Source: Gonocerus acuteangulatus (taxonomy: Eukaryota; Arthropoda; Insecta; Hemiptera; Coreidae). From it: a stretch of 64,000 nucleotides of DNA. This document shows positions 36,556 to 49,120 of this stretch, in pieces. The notes beneath the pieces are model-generated. The model made no database searches. It worked only from the letters and a program-made list of their open reading frames with translations, and had not been told where the DNA came from. The stretch lies in NCBI GenBank assembly GCA_946811695.1, contig OX328123.1:18806610-18870609 (forward strand), written 5' to 3'. Both the position numbers and the translations under genes were made by a program. How positions within the stretch are numbered: the first letter of the stretch is position 1; each line of letters begins with the position of its first letter.

Positions 36556-36610
<55 letters not shown>

Positions 36611-36615
36611 TATAT

Positions 36616-36670
<55 letters not shown>
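36410..36670 (+). repeat. Retroelement-like 3' segment ending in TA arrays
   Basis: The segment contains ACCAAATTTCATCAAAATCGG and GAACAGACAAATATATA, a wording common in dispersed arthropod repeats, and runs into (TA)n at 36560-36603 and 36629-36670. Similar phrases occur at 41580-41640, 41705-41780 and 53710. The family was not determined. Confidence 0.5.
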
Positions 36671-36672
<2 letters not shown>

Positions 36673-38028
36673 AATTTTAACCACCGTTATTTTCGGTCTC
36701 TAGGGGTTCTGAAACGCGAAATTTTCTAGTCGGCACTTCCGGATTGTTTCATTGTATCAACCTTATAAGCGGGGTTCCTCCCTATGGAGGAGGAAAGAAC
36801 CATGCTAAAAAGATAATGACGGTTTTGAACCATTCCAATGCAAACATTATTTAACAAATTTTCATGGAATTATGTTCCTTTGGTTGTTAACCATCATATA
36901 CATAATATTCCACCAGTTTTTAAGAAACCCAATGGTTAAAAACATCAACATTTTGCATTCTGACTCACCGTTACAATAATAAGCAGTTTTTTTCGCCTCA
37001 ACAGAGGCTAAGAGGAATAAAGAAATTAAGAAGCTAATAAAAGTCTAGTTCCAGTTCCTAATTAATTATGTTCGTGTAGAAGGTTAGGTAAGTGTTCCGT
37101 GAAGAGGCAAGGCAGTGTGAAGACCATACTTCGCTTTTACTAGTTAATCACTCGCATACGATTAGGCTACTTAAGTTCTTTTCTTATTTAAGGGGAAGGC
37201 CGTATCTAATGTGTCGTTTTTTCGTACAAATAGTAACCATAGTTAAAGGACAAGATTAAGAATAATTTATTAAAGGATAAGAATTTTAAAATATGGGTCA
37301 AATATGGAACCTAATCTGCATAAACCAATCTTGAACTAAAGGTGATCTTATCTTTTGACTCATAAGTCCAAGAATTTCTTTGGAATATCTTGATAAAGCA
37401 TGCAGGACTGTCTGAGTTCGATAACAAATCTATTATCTGTACCTACTTTATCATTTACCGATAAATTACGAGTTACCTATTACGCTCTTTGGGTCGTTAT
37501 CTATATAGGCCACCATTTTCCCACTTTCAATCCAAAATAAACTGCCCAGTAAAAATTATAATCCTTCGAAATCCTCGTTAAAAAAATCAGTTACGAGGCA
37601 CATGCAAATCCGGCGTCATCTTTGCGTTTTTCTTCTCTCTAGGGTTTGCTGGGAAGAATTAAGAAATAAACGTATTACGATTAATTAAAAGTCCGTCACG
37701 CAGGAGCTGCATAACTAAGCACTTTCCTCAGAATTTGGGTAGTGTAGACTGCTTTCCAGAACAATTTGCTTAAAATATCCTACATAAATAAAATAAAAAC
37801 ATGAATAGTTCTCTTTTAAATTTGTAATGAGTAACTGATCAATTATTAATTTGCTTCCAGAGTTATGTTTACACATGGTACCTACTACACTACTTAATAA
37901 ATACAAAAAACCTCAAATTATCGTATTTTGATCTAACGCAGGAACAGGATACAGTCACTCTAGTGGTAGATAGCGCTCCTTGCGGCGGCTTTGTGAACCT
38001 ACGTCTGGCGGTCTTTTCTATTGAAATA

Positions 38029-38600
38029 TATTACAAATTAAACCCCCGCTTTCCGATTGACCGATTCAGCTCATTTTTACAACACTTCTTTCTCATGAGT
38101 TACCCACGACGTTTACCGCGTTTCGTTACAATACAGCAGAAATTACGATCGGTATGAGTATATTAGGAATTTCGGTCCGGAGTAAACCCCCCCCCCCTTC
38201 TAATGAACCGATTTAGTTTATTTTTACAACACATATTTACCTGTGGATTACCACTACGAATACAGAGTTTCGTCGAAATATACCAAAAATCGCGGCTGGT
38301 AGTGGCGAATTGGTATTGTGGGTCCGGAGTAACCCCCCCCCCTTCTAATGAACCGATTTAGTTCATTTTTATATCTCACTTTTCTCTCTATATTACCACT
38401 ACGAATACCAAGTTTCGTTGAAATATAACAAATATTACGGCTGACATAGTCAAATTAGTGTTTTGGGTTCGGGGTAAACCCCCCCCCCCCCTTCCGGTGG
38501 ACCGACTTTGGTGGTTAACGAATTCGTTCAATCGTTTCCTAATTGAATGCTGAATACCAAGTTTCGTGACGAAAAAACAAAAACTCTGGCCGCTATCGTG
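38029..38600 (+). repeat. 146-bp tandem repeat with C tracts, about four units
   Basis: Units share GTCCGGAGTAA followed by a run of 8 to 14 C, TTCTAATGAACCGATTTAG, TACCACTACGAATAC and a variable end. Landmarks fall at about 38175, 38321 and 38467, a constant 146 bp; the first unit (from about 38029) is more diverged. 146 is not a multiple of three, so a coding repeat is unlikely. Confidence 0.75.
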
Positions 38601-40864
38601 TTAACAGAAACATATATATATGTATATATAAAAATTTAACGGGGGTCATTTTCGGTGTCTACTAGGTAGGATCGATAAAGATTTGAAGAAATTTTTCAAA
38701 AAATCCGTCATGAGTCCAACCTCAATAGCTACTTTCCTTCGGAGGAAAGTGCTAAAAACGAGGGAATCCCCTAGGGCAAAGTTGTTTACGTGCCCGGGAC
38801 CTTAATTAAGTAGGTGATGCGCTCGAATTCCGCTCGACACAGGTTGATTTTTTTCAGTGCTTATCAAAATATCGAAACGCTGTAGATAATGAGTCCGACT
38901 CGCAGGAACTGCATCATCTTAGCGCGGTTCCGTTCTTATCCCTAGTCTCATTTGGAAAGATTGAAATAGAAACAGTTATTATTTTGGTTCGACCTTTCGT
39001 GAAATACCTTTATGGCCCCAGATAGGTGACCGAGGGCCACTGTACCCTTACCTGGAAATCTACCCTACAGCAGGGTCGGCCAGCCTCCACCACCCACGAT
39101 AATACAAACTAGAAATGTACTTATTTCACAGTTCAATCGATTGAAAAATATCAAAACGTTTCTCATTTTCTTTCTTTCTTATTCTACTATAATACTAATT
39201 CTACAAATAAATTCAATTTAAATAAGCAATTAAAAACTACAAATACCCGTTCAAAAAAACAAAGTAAACCACTTATTTTAAGTTTTAACCTCTTATTTCT
39301 CTGATTGACATCGACTAATCGAAAATTGCTTCAGAACCTTTTTTTAGACGATTTAGTAATCTTTCGAATGGTTACTTTCCACTTACCACGATTTCCCAAC
39401 CGTTTTCGAGATATTAAGGAAAATATACGAAGTTCCCAATACTTTTCATTTCAATCTCATTTTAAGCGGGGTTCCATAGGGAACCCCCGCTAAAATTGAA
39501 AGTGAGACTTAGTAAAGCACTATTTTCCAATAAACTTTCAGGTCGACGAGCATCAAAATGATCGCGAATGCGCAGGCTCGCCCATCATTAAAAGAAATTG
39601 TTTGACATTAATTGTCTCACTGTGAAATGTGGTTGCCATTCGTGGCCTTGATTCTTGCAGATCATAGAGATCTTGTAACCGTTTGATTAAAACCTCATTC
39701 ATTGATCTGTTTTCATTCATTCCTAAATAATTTTGTCCTTTCACGGTCTCCTATCCAAAGAATCATTCGATTTCATCGTTTGTGTATATAGGCTATTGAC
39801 TCCAATTGTGGCTTATGCATACGGAGGTTAAATAACATTTATCAATTAATTAGACTGTTCCTTTGCGTGAGGTAAATTCGTTCCCTGAATTTCTGAGATG
39901 AGGTGAAAGTGTTGGATTGAAATAAGTAGGCTATGACCAGAATCTTTACATGTCGCGTCGTCGGTGGAGGGGATCCTCGAGATGTTCAGTTCTTACAGTC
40001 GTAGCAATTAACTCAGTTTGCGACCAACTTCTCTCTCTAGACTTGACCTTCAACATCAGTATGCTACTGTCAATACTTCTTACAACAGGTAGACAATGTT
40101 TTCTGTTGATAAATACCTTCAACAACCAAACACCAGTTGGCTTTGTAAAAACCATAGTTAATTAAAGACTGTACCTAGATTGAACAAATAAACTTAAACT
40201 TATTTTTAGTTGAATTACATCTTAATAAATTTTAATATAACTTAGGAGAATGTGCTCAGCGCTCAACAAAACGATTCCCATTAGTGTAAACTAAAAAAGA
40301 AAGTACATAAAAATTGGATATTTAGGCATAAGAGTTGCCAAAATTACAGACCACAAATAATGAAGAAGTTGGTGTTTCTTATGAACTGTTGACATGATAT
40401 GCCCTGTGGGGGAAGAATAGAATTAATAAGAGGTGGTTGATAAGTTTAAGGATTAAGGGAGATCTCAGGTAATTACTCCTTCCTTAACAAAAATACTATT
40501 TAAAGAAATTAAAGTGATTTTTTTTTAGAATTTCAGATGAGGAATACATGCAAATGAAAACGTATTTTTACAGAGAAGCATTGAAACCCCGTTTGCACGG
40601 TTCTTCCTTGATTTGTTAGTACTTTTTAAAAATATAATGCAAGATATGGGTAAAGAGGAAACCCTTCCCTTCAAAGGTCTGTTTGAGCCCTTAGAAGTAT
40701 TATTTTGTCATTTCCGATGGCAAAATTTTATAGCTCTTGACGAAAACTACAACTTTGCTCCTTTGAAAAATTTTGATATCTCAAACTGTGTAGTGTTTAT
40801 ATCTCTCGTGGCCCGCTTATCTGGGCCACCCTTTATATACACTCAAAAATACACACATATTTAT

Positions 40865-41062
40865 TTATTTCAATTTTAACGTCCATTATTATTAATTTAT
40901 TTAAGAATTTTATTGCGGATTATCTATAGGTTACCACCCATTTCTAGCCAGGATAGGGCTGATGCCTTTTCTTTTTTCTAATGAAATGCCACCACCCCAT
41001 TGTGGGAATAAAACCCACGACTCTTGTCACGGAGTGTTAAGTGCTGACGGCCAGCGGGCCTC
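40865..41062 (-). repeat. tRNA-derived SINE, family C, with target duplication
   Basis: A reverse-oriented copy flanked by CATATTTAT (40856-40864 and 41063-41071). It contains GATTATCTATAGGTTACC and a B-box-like TGTGGGAATAAAACCCACGAC, already mutated. Confidence 0.75.
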
Positions 41063-41393
41063 CATATTTATATCAGGAACTTTCAGAAGAAATCATTAAT
41101 TCCAATTCTAACAATTTTATTTTGGAACCCGCATAACCTAGATGTTATGCGTGATTCCTTAGTTGGACCCACTCATTATTTTTCAGTTAACAAATAAAAT
41201 ATGTATACTGATTGTCTACTTTTCTGACATATTGATTATTGTTGATTCATTGATCGATTGGCATGATGATAGGTATCAATGTGTTTTTAGCCTTCCCGAA
41301 TTGTGGTTGCACTCGTGAATGAAAATTTAAAATCTTCTTCGATCCTACTTTCTAGATACCGAAAATGACTCCCTTATAATATACTAGCTGTTA

Positions 41394-41774
41394 CCCGGCG
41401 TGGCTTGCTACACCTACTATCTGCATCTAGAAAAGCAAAAATAAATTAGAAGCTAAATAAGTAATATTAAAAACTAATAACGCAAATCTGTAACTATTTG
41501 GGTTCATAGTTTCGAACCCGTGACCTCCGAACGATTTTGACCTAGCCTATAACACTCCTCGGATCAAGACATACCTTTGTGCCAAGTTTGATCAAAATTA
41601 GTCGAACCGTGTCTATTTGTATAAGGAACAAACATACAGGTAGGCAGCTGGTAGACGTTTTTGTTCTTGCCTATGACACTCCTCGTATAAAGACCTAACT
41701 GTGTGCCAAGTTTGCTCAAAATCGCTCAAAAGGTGTAGATTTCTATAGGGGACAAACAGACAAACAGACACGTG

Positions 41775-41840
<66 letters not shown>
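41394..41840 (-). mobile_element. Possible Helitron 3' end on the minus strand
   Basis: In reverse the sequence ends AAGCCACGCCGGGTAACAGCTAG followed by T, which is Helitron-like (CTAG end, GC-rich sequence about 10 bases before). The opposite end is unclear; the candidate body contains two related segments (41555-41640 and 41655-41770) and a TA array (41779-41839). Confidence 0.4.
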
Positions 41841-41842
<2 letters not shown>

Positions 41843-42337
41843 AAGACCTTATATTTAAGTTGAATACAAAAAAAAATAATGCTAACATTATAAACGCTTC
41901 TGGAACTGACCTCGAAAAATTTAAATGTTCTTACGACTGGCCTCCGTGCAGAACACACTGACTACATCTGGTCAACACCACTGAAGTAGCCCTTCGAATC
42001 TCTGTGAACTTCCGACTTAGCCATACCCCACACGTAAAAATCAAGCCGTGACAGTCAGGCCTTGTGGCCGGCTAATGCACATGTCCAAATCTGCCAATCC
42101 ATCTTCTAGGATAATGTTTATTGAGCCAGTTCAATCAAGTGATTGGAATCAATCTAATGAATTCCATAGTTTGTTTTTTCACTTTCATATTTAGTCATAG
42201 CACTTCCAGGGATGGAATTAAATGAATGAGAGCTGGTAGGAGACGGGGGATAGGCCTGAAGAAGTTGAGTTGTATAGCTGCAATTGATTTTGAGCACAAA
42301 TAAGCTTTAGCGGTGACTAAACTAGAAAAACCCCATG

Positions 42338-42620
42338 CAAAAAAGTGTCCGCTGGCGTTCGCGCATGCGCAGTGGCGTTCACGCACGCGCAGTGGCCATG
42401 TACGAAAAAGAAGACTATATGTTATACAGCACTTTACATAGGTTTACAGGGTGGACCTAGGTGTTTCAAAACGGTGTCACAAAAAAGTGTCCACTGGCGT
42501 TCGCGCATGCGCGGTGGCCATGTTCGAAAAAGAAGCCTATATGTTATTCAGTACATTGCATAGGTTTGTCGGGTGGACTTAAAGCATATTTATGTTCGTG
42601 AATTTGAGCAGAAGGCTCTA
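42338..42620 (+). repeat. 142-bp tandem duplication with GCGCATGCGC palindromes
   Basis: Two units start at AAGTGTCCGCTGGCG (42343) and AAGTGTCCACTGGCG (42485). Each has GTTCGCGCATGCGC, TGGCCATGT, CGAAAAAGAAG, CTATATGTTAT and CATAGGTTT. The end (GTCGGGTGGACTTAAAGCAT) recurs at 21175-21205. CpG-rich sequence is otherwise rare in this window. Confidence 0.8.
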
Positions 42621-42887
42621 AACGAAATATTTTTTTTTAGTTTGTTCATAATAAAAATGATGGTGTTTTTTGTACATTTTTGATGTGCCCGCCCCTCATA
42701 TTTTGCAATAAAACTGTACTTGACACCAAAAAACATAAAATTCTGATAAACGATTCCATGCAACTGATCAAACAATTTTTTTTTATGCTTACCTTCTTAT
42801 CAATAAGACTACTTTTTCCAATGTTTGAAAAACATAATCCTCATTCTATATTCTTCATGGCATAAACAGGTATATTTTTCAGGGTGT

Positions 42888-43985
42888 CCCAAGTTCACGT
42901 GCCACCCGCCTTAAAATCTGCAATTTTTTAATGGAGGGCTGAGACTCCATTAACCCTTCGAGCGGAACATCTTTTTTTCTTCTATTAGTAGGAACATCCG
43001 TCTCTGAGACTAGTACCTTGTTTTCCACTTTGCAACGCCCTAATAATTATTTTTAAGTCACTTATCATTTATCTAATAATTGGTACGGAGTTTGTTTGTT
43101 AAAGGAAAAATAAATGCTACAAATGAAAAATATTTATTTCTTGATTTCGTTGAAATTATGAAATGTTTGTATAGGAAACCCAAATTATTTCCGCCTATGA
43201 AGACTGTTTTTCTTTCTTTTTTTTTCTTTTGTTTACTTTTATTACATTAATTTCAGATAAATTTACAGTAAAAATTACAACGAGAAAAAAGTTACAAAAT
43301 GAAAAATACAAAAATAATAGAGTAGTAAATATTTTTGAAAATGTAGACTAATAAAAAGATACGAAAATGTAAACTCGTAAAAAATTACCACGAGAAAAAA
43401 TAGAAAAAGTCAAAACTCGAAGAATTAGACTAGAAAAAAAAAGTACAAAAGTAATAGACTTGCTTGAAGTTCTGCGTAAGTGTGCGTCACAATGAGTACA
43501 TTAATCGGAACACGCGTCTAGCAGACGGCTACTCGGAACGTACGCTAGTATGGAACAACCGTCTTATAGACGGAGTGTCATTGAGAAAAAGCGCTCTTAC
43601 CGACTCGAGAGTAATAGACTTGCTTGAAGTTCTGCGTAAGTGTGCGTCACAATGAGTACATTAATCGGAACACGCGTTTAGCAGACGGCTACTCGGAACG
43701 TACGCTAGTATGGAACAACCGTCTTATAAACGGATTGTCTTTGAGAAAAAGCGCTCTTACCGACTCGAGAGACGGATATTGGCTAAACTACCGCGATGTC
43801 CGTAGAGGGAAAGGTGTAAATTTAGCAAACTTCAAGCCACGCCAACCTTAACACCATACAACCATACATATGGTTACTTCTTTAAACTATACCCGTCTGG
43901 GAGACGGATGTTCCGTTGGAAGGGTTAAAAAAAAAAAATTGCAGATTTTTAGGGCGGTTGGCACGTGAACTTAAGACACTCTGTA
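42888..43985. mobile_element. Inverted-repeat element, 1.1 kb, with internal tandem duplication
   Basis: The left end (about 42888-42975) and right end (about 43905-43985) are inverse copies, sharing AAGTTCACGTGCCA, AATCTGCAATTTTTT and AACCCTTC. Inside are two copies of a 160-bp unit (43451-43610 and 43611-43770) that differ at only a few bases. No transposase is recognised and target duplications are not clear. The superfamily is unknown. Confidence 0.65.
43451..43770. repeat. Recent 160-bp tandem duplication
   Basis: Two units begin GTAATAGACTTGCTTGAAGT and end TTACCGACTCGAGA. Only about four differences are visible, so the duplication is recent relative to the element containing it. Confidence 0.9.
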
Positions 43986-44309
43986 TAATGATATATATCG
44001 AAATAGAAAGGCGTTTTGTGTGATGACTTTCACACAAAATGCCTTTTTGCAAAACACAAAAAGGGTTTTCTAATACCGAACAACTACATCCTTTTCATTA
44101 TAGATGATCAAGTTATTCCGCAAAAATGAATCCATTATCGAGATAAATTCAATCCTGAACGTCTTGGCTGATGCATCTTGATAAGGTGATGAATCACTTC
44201 TCTCTTAATAGATTCACTGATCTTTAATAGATTTGTTATGATTCTTGGTGCAATGTTTTGCACCAATTATAATAAATGATTATTATAATAAATCATTATA
44301 TCAAATTTT

Positions 44310-44405
44310 AACGTCCATTTATTATTAAATAGGAATTTTAGGACGGGTTATCTATAGGTTACTTCCCTTTACTAGCCAGGATAAGGCTGATGCCTTTTCT
44401 TTACT
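44310..44405 (-). repeat. SINE family C, truncated
   Basis: It starts ATTTTAACGTCCATTTATTA and contains GGACGGGTTATCTATAGG. It breaks off after GATGCCTTTTCTTT, before the tRNA-like head. Confidence 0.75.
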
Positions 44406-44775
44406 TGAAAGATGATAAGAACTATTTTAATTACTTCTTGATGCCTAGAAAGGGAAACACTCATCAGCTGTGTAACCAACAACCCAATAAAGGCGGGCAG
44501 CCCAATTTATTATTTCAGTTTGAATTAGTATTTTTTCGTTTAGTATTAGTGCTATTATTTATATATTTAAATGTTAAAGTACATTTATTATTAACAACGA
44601 AGTTTAGGACGAGATATCTATAGGTTACCACCCTTTACTAGCTATGATAGGGCTTATGCATTTACTTTTTTCCAAAGTAAATTCACCACCCCTAGTGGGA
44701 ATGGAATCCACGACCCTTTGGCACGGAGTGTTAAGTGCTCACGCCTTAACACTCACGGCCACCGAGCCTCCAAAA
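44405..44775 (-). repeat. SINE family C plus shared flank, also at 56885-57232
   Basis: The tRNA-like half (44575-44775, with a degraded GTGGGAATGGAATCCACGAC) is followed in reverse by about 170 bp (CACTCATCAGCTGTGTAACC, CAGCCCAATTTATTATTTC). That same flank sits beside the SINE at 56885-57232 in opposite orientation. Confidence 0.75.
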
Positions 44776-44837
44776 TCATTATAGTAAATTATTATGATCG
44801 TTTTGTAATTTAAAAATTCGACCCATTTTCGTGTTTT

Positions 44838-45035
44838 TTTTTATTGAGCTTAACGGCGTATCAACATTTGGGCTGTTAACACCGGGCTATATGCCGCCCT
44901 TTTATAATGCCAGCAGCACGTGGTGGGTCACTCATTCAGGTACTGGCCACGCCCGACGTTGCTTAACTTCGGTGATCAACGGTAACCGGTGCATTCAACG
45001 TGGCTATGGGCGTTATCATTTTCGTTGGTTTTTTT
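44838..45035 (-). repeat. SINE-like repeat, family D
   Basis: It matches 4690-4880: AACGGCGTATCAACATTTGG, ATAATGCCAGCAGCACGTGG, GGTACTGGCCACGCCCGACG. It ends near a T tract at 45030-45048. Confidence 0.6.
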
Positions 45036-45556
45036 TTTTTTTTTTTTTGTACTGTCTCAAGCATGCGAACCGAAAATTACTTCTATTTTTATGCAAGGAG
45101 GTTTTATGAGAGCGACAAGATGTTCGAAATTATTACACACGTTTCATTAGGATAGCCGTCTTTTATGTGCAGAGGCTATCTTCAGTCCTGGAATCTTCTT
45201 GCAATTTTTCTCGCATCTTGCAAGAATTTTCAATCTCTTATTACCCGGATCATAGAAAAGTCCTCAATCACAGCATCACTATAAATCTCTACTACTGTAT
45301 AGTAATATTAATAGTGATTGGCATGCAATTTCCAACCTTGTCAAAGCGGATTAAATAGGATAAATGATAAATATTCTCAATAAATGTGAATATTTCATAA
45401 AAACAAGTGAAAACAAATAACATTAAGATCTATGAATAATAATTTTATATGTAATTGAAGGTTGGGAATCTGATGAAACCATTTCCAAGGTCATATCTAT
45501 AACCCTTGTAGGGGAAAATGGAAAAAAACGTTTTCTTGGGATTTTCGAATTGACCT

Positions 45557-46110
45557 ATAGCCTGTTCAAATTGATGGGATAGTTCTAATCCAGCATGCGC
45601 CAGATTCTGAGGAACATATTCCCGACCATTCCGACATTGGCATTTCCATTCCAATGAATAACACGCTACTTTAAACTCAATAAAAGCTGATTATGTCTCG
45701 TTTAGGATCAGGGAAGGCTTTGAGAGGCCAGGCAAGGGAGATAGTGTTTAATCAATACATAGCCAATGCTAAGGCTAAAAACAATTTAAGCTCTTCAAAT
45801 AGATGGTTTAGTTAGAGGGAAAAGGGCGTGTGGCCTATATTTCCCATGCAAAAACTTGGCGGTAAAAATTGTCTCTCTTATAACGTTTTCACTAAGAGTT
45901 TTAAAAAATTTTTAGCCTTAGCATTGGCTAAGTATTGAAAAATATTAGACACTATTTCCTTTGTCTGACCTCTCAAAGCCTTCCCTAGTCTAAAACGAGA
46001 CATAATCCTTTTTATAATGTTTCACGTATAGTGTTGTTCCTTGAAATTGGAGTTTGCAAATGGTGGAACCGTCGGGGATTGAACTTTTCCGTTAATCTGA
46101 ACAGGCTATA
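45557..46110. mobile_element. MITE with CTATAGCCTGTTCA termini
   Basis: The terminal CTATAGCCTGTTCA and TGAACAGGCTATAG are inverse copies. Internal inverted arms (about 45689-45790 and 45912-46010) share GGAAGGCTTTGAGAGG, GATAGTGTTTAAT and AATGCTAAGGCTAAAAA. A partial copy is at 29880-30130. No coding sequence. Confidence 0.65.
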
Positions 46111-46246
46111 GAAATCGGTTGGGAAATCATGTAAATGTAAAAATATCTACTCGAAACCATATTTTTCGTACAAATACTGTTCTTGTTCGATTATGTGATA
46201 TGGCGATCTCATTTGGGGAAATCAGTGCTCAAATGGAGTAATTTCT

Positions 46247-46370
46247 GCTTAAGATATTGTCAGCTTCCTATTGTGGTGCTTAAGATATTGTCAGCTTTCT
46301 CTTGTGGTGCTTAAGATATTGTCAGCTTCCTCTTGTGGTGCTTAAGATCTCTTGATTCCCTTTGAGATTT
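46247..46370. repeat. 31-bp minisatellite, three units plus a partial one
   Basis: Units start at 46247, 46278 and 46309 with GCTTAAGATATTGTCAGCTT and end TTGTGGT; a partial fourth starts at 46340. Very few differences between units. Confidence 0.9.
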
Positions 46371-46969
46371 CATTTTACATTCCATAATGTCCAAAAGTGT
46401 TTGTATTCTTAGGTTTCCTCTGGATAAGAACGGAAACGCGCTTGAATGACACAGCTTCTGCGAATCAGACTTTTTTTTATTATATCTGGATGTAATACAT
46501 TAATAGACTTAATGCAACACTTAGCAGCGTTCTACATATCGCGGATTAACTTCGAGAGACTATGGCCAGTGCTGAAGTGTGCGAAGTTAATGTAGCAAGC
46601 TCACTGACCTAGATATTTTTTTTTTTCCGCTGAGCGCACTTTCGCTAATGATATTGAACGATATTTGTTTTGATATGCGAAGCACCAATGCGTAAAGCGC
46701 ACGCTGGTGGGAGGCTGTGGATGCCAGTTCACTCGCTCCGCTGGCGCTCAACACATCTACTGACCGTTTCGACGTCCAGAACCTTCTAAAGATGAGACTT
46801 TACTGTCTCTCATCTTCTCGGAACTCATCCAAGAAGACGGGTATGTTCTCATCAAGTAATTGTATGGAGTACACCTAGGGTAACCTTACTGTCGTTCATA
46901 TTAATCCATCTTAAGGCTTAATCTTTTAACAAGACCATAGAGAATTTATGTTTATTACATGGGCGTATA

Positions 46970-47216
46970 TAAAGGGGGCTGCAGCCCCCCCCCGAAATTT
47001 TGATTTGATCGGTAAAAATGTTATAAAACCCTTTAAAAATAAATTAAATAAGATCATTTAGTTCATAAAAAATATTCTATTTTGGGTGTAATAGCGTTTT
47101 AGTTGACTAAAACTCTTCCAAGATCTAAATATTTAGTATTCCATACACTGGAAATGGTCTCAGCCCCCCCGATATTTTTCCAGCCCCCTCCGAAATTATT
47201 TCCTATATAAGCCCAA
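46970..47216. mobile_element. MITE with G/C-tract termini, copy 1
   Basis: The left end is GGGCGTATATAAAGGGGGCT and the right end is its approximate inverse (CCCCCTCCGAAATTATTTCC, then TATATAAGCCC). The body includes GATTTGATCGGTAAAAATG and CTCTTCCAAGATCTAAAT. The same element is at 58322-58587 in opposite orientation, and a relative is at 56475-56735. Confidence 0.75.
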
Positions 47217-47639
47217 GGTTTATTATAAGAACATATTTACATAATCAATGAAAAATTTCGTAAGTTTTTTTGCAAGTAAAGTTGAACGAATAATTATGTT
47301 TTACAACCATAGAATAAATCCGGAAAGTCTTTACATACTACTGAAAGTTTTTACACATATTTTTACAATCGTGTCAGTTTTTTTAAGACTTTTTTAATAA
47401 ACATCAAGTTTAAAAATAAATCGCAAAACATTTCTATGTTTATTATATTTTTAAAGATTATTGTTTTAATGATTTTAAAAATTTCTATCAGAAAAAAGAG
47501 AGAGCTTTCAATATTTTTTTTTTTTTTTTTATAGTTACATCAAACACTATATCTCTTTCTCAACGATGTCTTTTAAATTGGCAGAAGATCATATTTATAA
47601 AAACTTCAATTTTTCAATTTTTTATTTATTTATTTTTAT

Positions 47640-47740
47640 TGTGCTCTATATGTTTCGTGCCACTTGACCCCTCTTCAGGAACAACTTAAATTAGTACATT
47701 TCACTTCAGCCTTAGCTGACCTGACCGGAGGCAGGGCCAC
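47640..47740 (-). mobile_element. Penelope-type fragment with decayed hammerhead-like core
   Basis: On the minus strand, CTGAAGA (47672-47678) is followed by GAAAC (47652-47656), but the stem between is only about 3 bp. The neighbouring GCTGAAGTGAAATGTACTAA matches 12240-12262. Confidence 0.4.
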
Positions 47741-47867
47741 GTCAAAACTAATAATCTAGGGTGGTCTTTGAAAAAACAGCTGTTTAAATTCGACAGTGTC
47801 CCGGTTTAAAAATAGATTTCCAAAGAATGCTTTAGTTATTAAAATGTTAAATAAAATCTAACTGATA

Positions 47868-47902
<35 letters not shown>

Positions 47903-49120
47903 TATTTCGTTCATTGTATTAAAATATGTAAAGAGGCGTCTCGGATAAAAACTACTCTTTTGCATGATGTGGGTCATAGTGGATCTATATAATGGCCGAT
48001 TGATGTGCGCTGGCATAGAAAATTATTATAATTGAAACCATTTCATGAGAAACCATTCCTTTTTGAAATCCTAAAGAACTTATATGTGTTATTAACACTT
48101 TTATTTTTATTTTAATTAGAATAGGAATTGAACCCATGTATTACTATTCTCTATCCAATATTAATAGTGCTTTGTTATAAGGTTGAAACAGTGTTATACA
48201 CCACTAGCGAAACATAACTTCATATGAAGCAATGAGGGCGTCCTTGGTATAGGTAGACCCCCCCCCCCTTTTCCTCCTCAATCTTTCCAATTTCAGGAAG
48301 GAACTTTCACTGGGCATTGGAAGGAATAATTACAAAGGCACACAAAATGAAATAAAAAAGTGGTATGTTCCAAAGACGCCATTCATATATTTCGGCATGC
48401 TGAATCCGAATCCGGAGTCTGTTTCACCCCATCTCGCCTGGATTAGGAGCGTTTGAAGGTCAATTTCGTATGAAGTCGTTTAAGAAAGAAGAAATAACTA
48501 GAGCTTCCATGGTTTTGAGGGTCGCTGAATTCGAATCCGAGGCCTTTTTTCACCCCATCGGCTCAAAATCAAGGTCATTTCAAGGAAAAATATGGCCTTT
48601 CATAGGGACACTAACTATGGAAAGGGCCGTGTAGAAGAAGGAAATTACCATTCAATGGGATCAGACTGAAGTTTTAAAGAATTCTAGAGGATACAAGAGT
48701 GACTAAAGTTTACACAACTTACCGCTAGATATCGCAAAAAGCTGTCACAGAAGTGGCTTTAGGTCCCGAAGTGAAGAGAAATAGCCTCGTCACGAAAGTG
48801 TTTGTTTTATTTGCTTGTTTGTTTATCACGAAAGTGTTGGTTTTATTTGCTTTTTGTTTACTGCTGTGAGTAGATGAGGCTACAAAGCCAAGAACTTGAA
48901 GAAGCCTACTTTTACTTCGGCTATAGTCTAGTAATCAAGTACGCCTGCCTTTCCCAGTACGGAGATCCAAAGATTGTTATGGATTATGAGTTCAGGCTCA
49001 TATCTATCCCTTTACCACGTTATAATGAGAACAGAAACAGATCTTGGAAGAGTAGACTAATATATCAAGTTTATGAGCAAAAACAACTCAGAAACAGCCG
49101 GATCAAAAACAATTTTTAAA

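Noticed and set aside
46247..46370. CRISPR-like array from the 31-bp repeat
   Set aside because: Units are directly adjacent with no spacers, and the genome is eukaryotic; it is a minisatellite.
48874..49119. 81-residue open frame before the 81-bp minisatellite
   Set aside because: No recognised motif, no splice or start evidence; length is within chance for this region.
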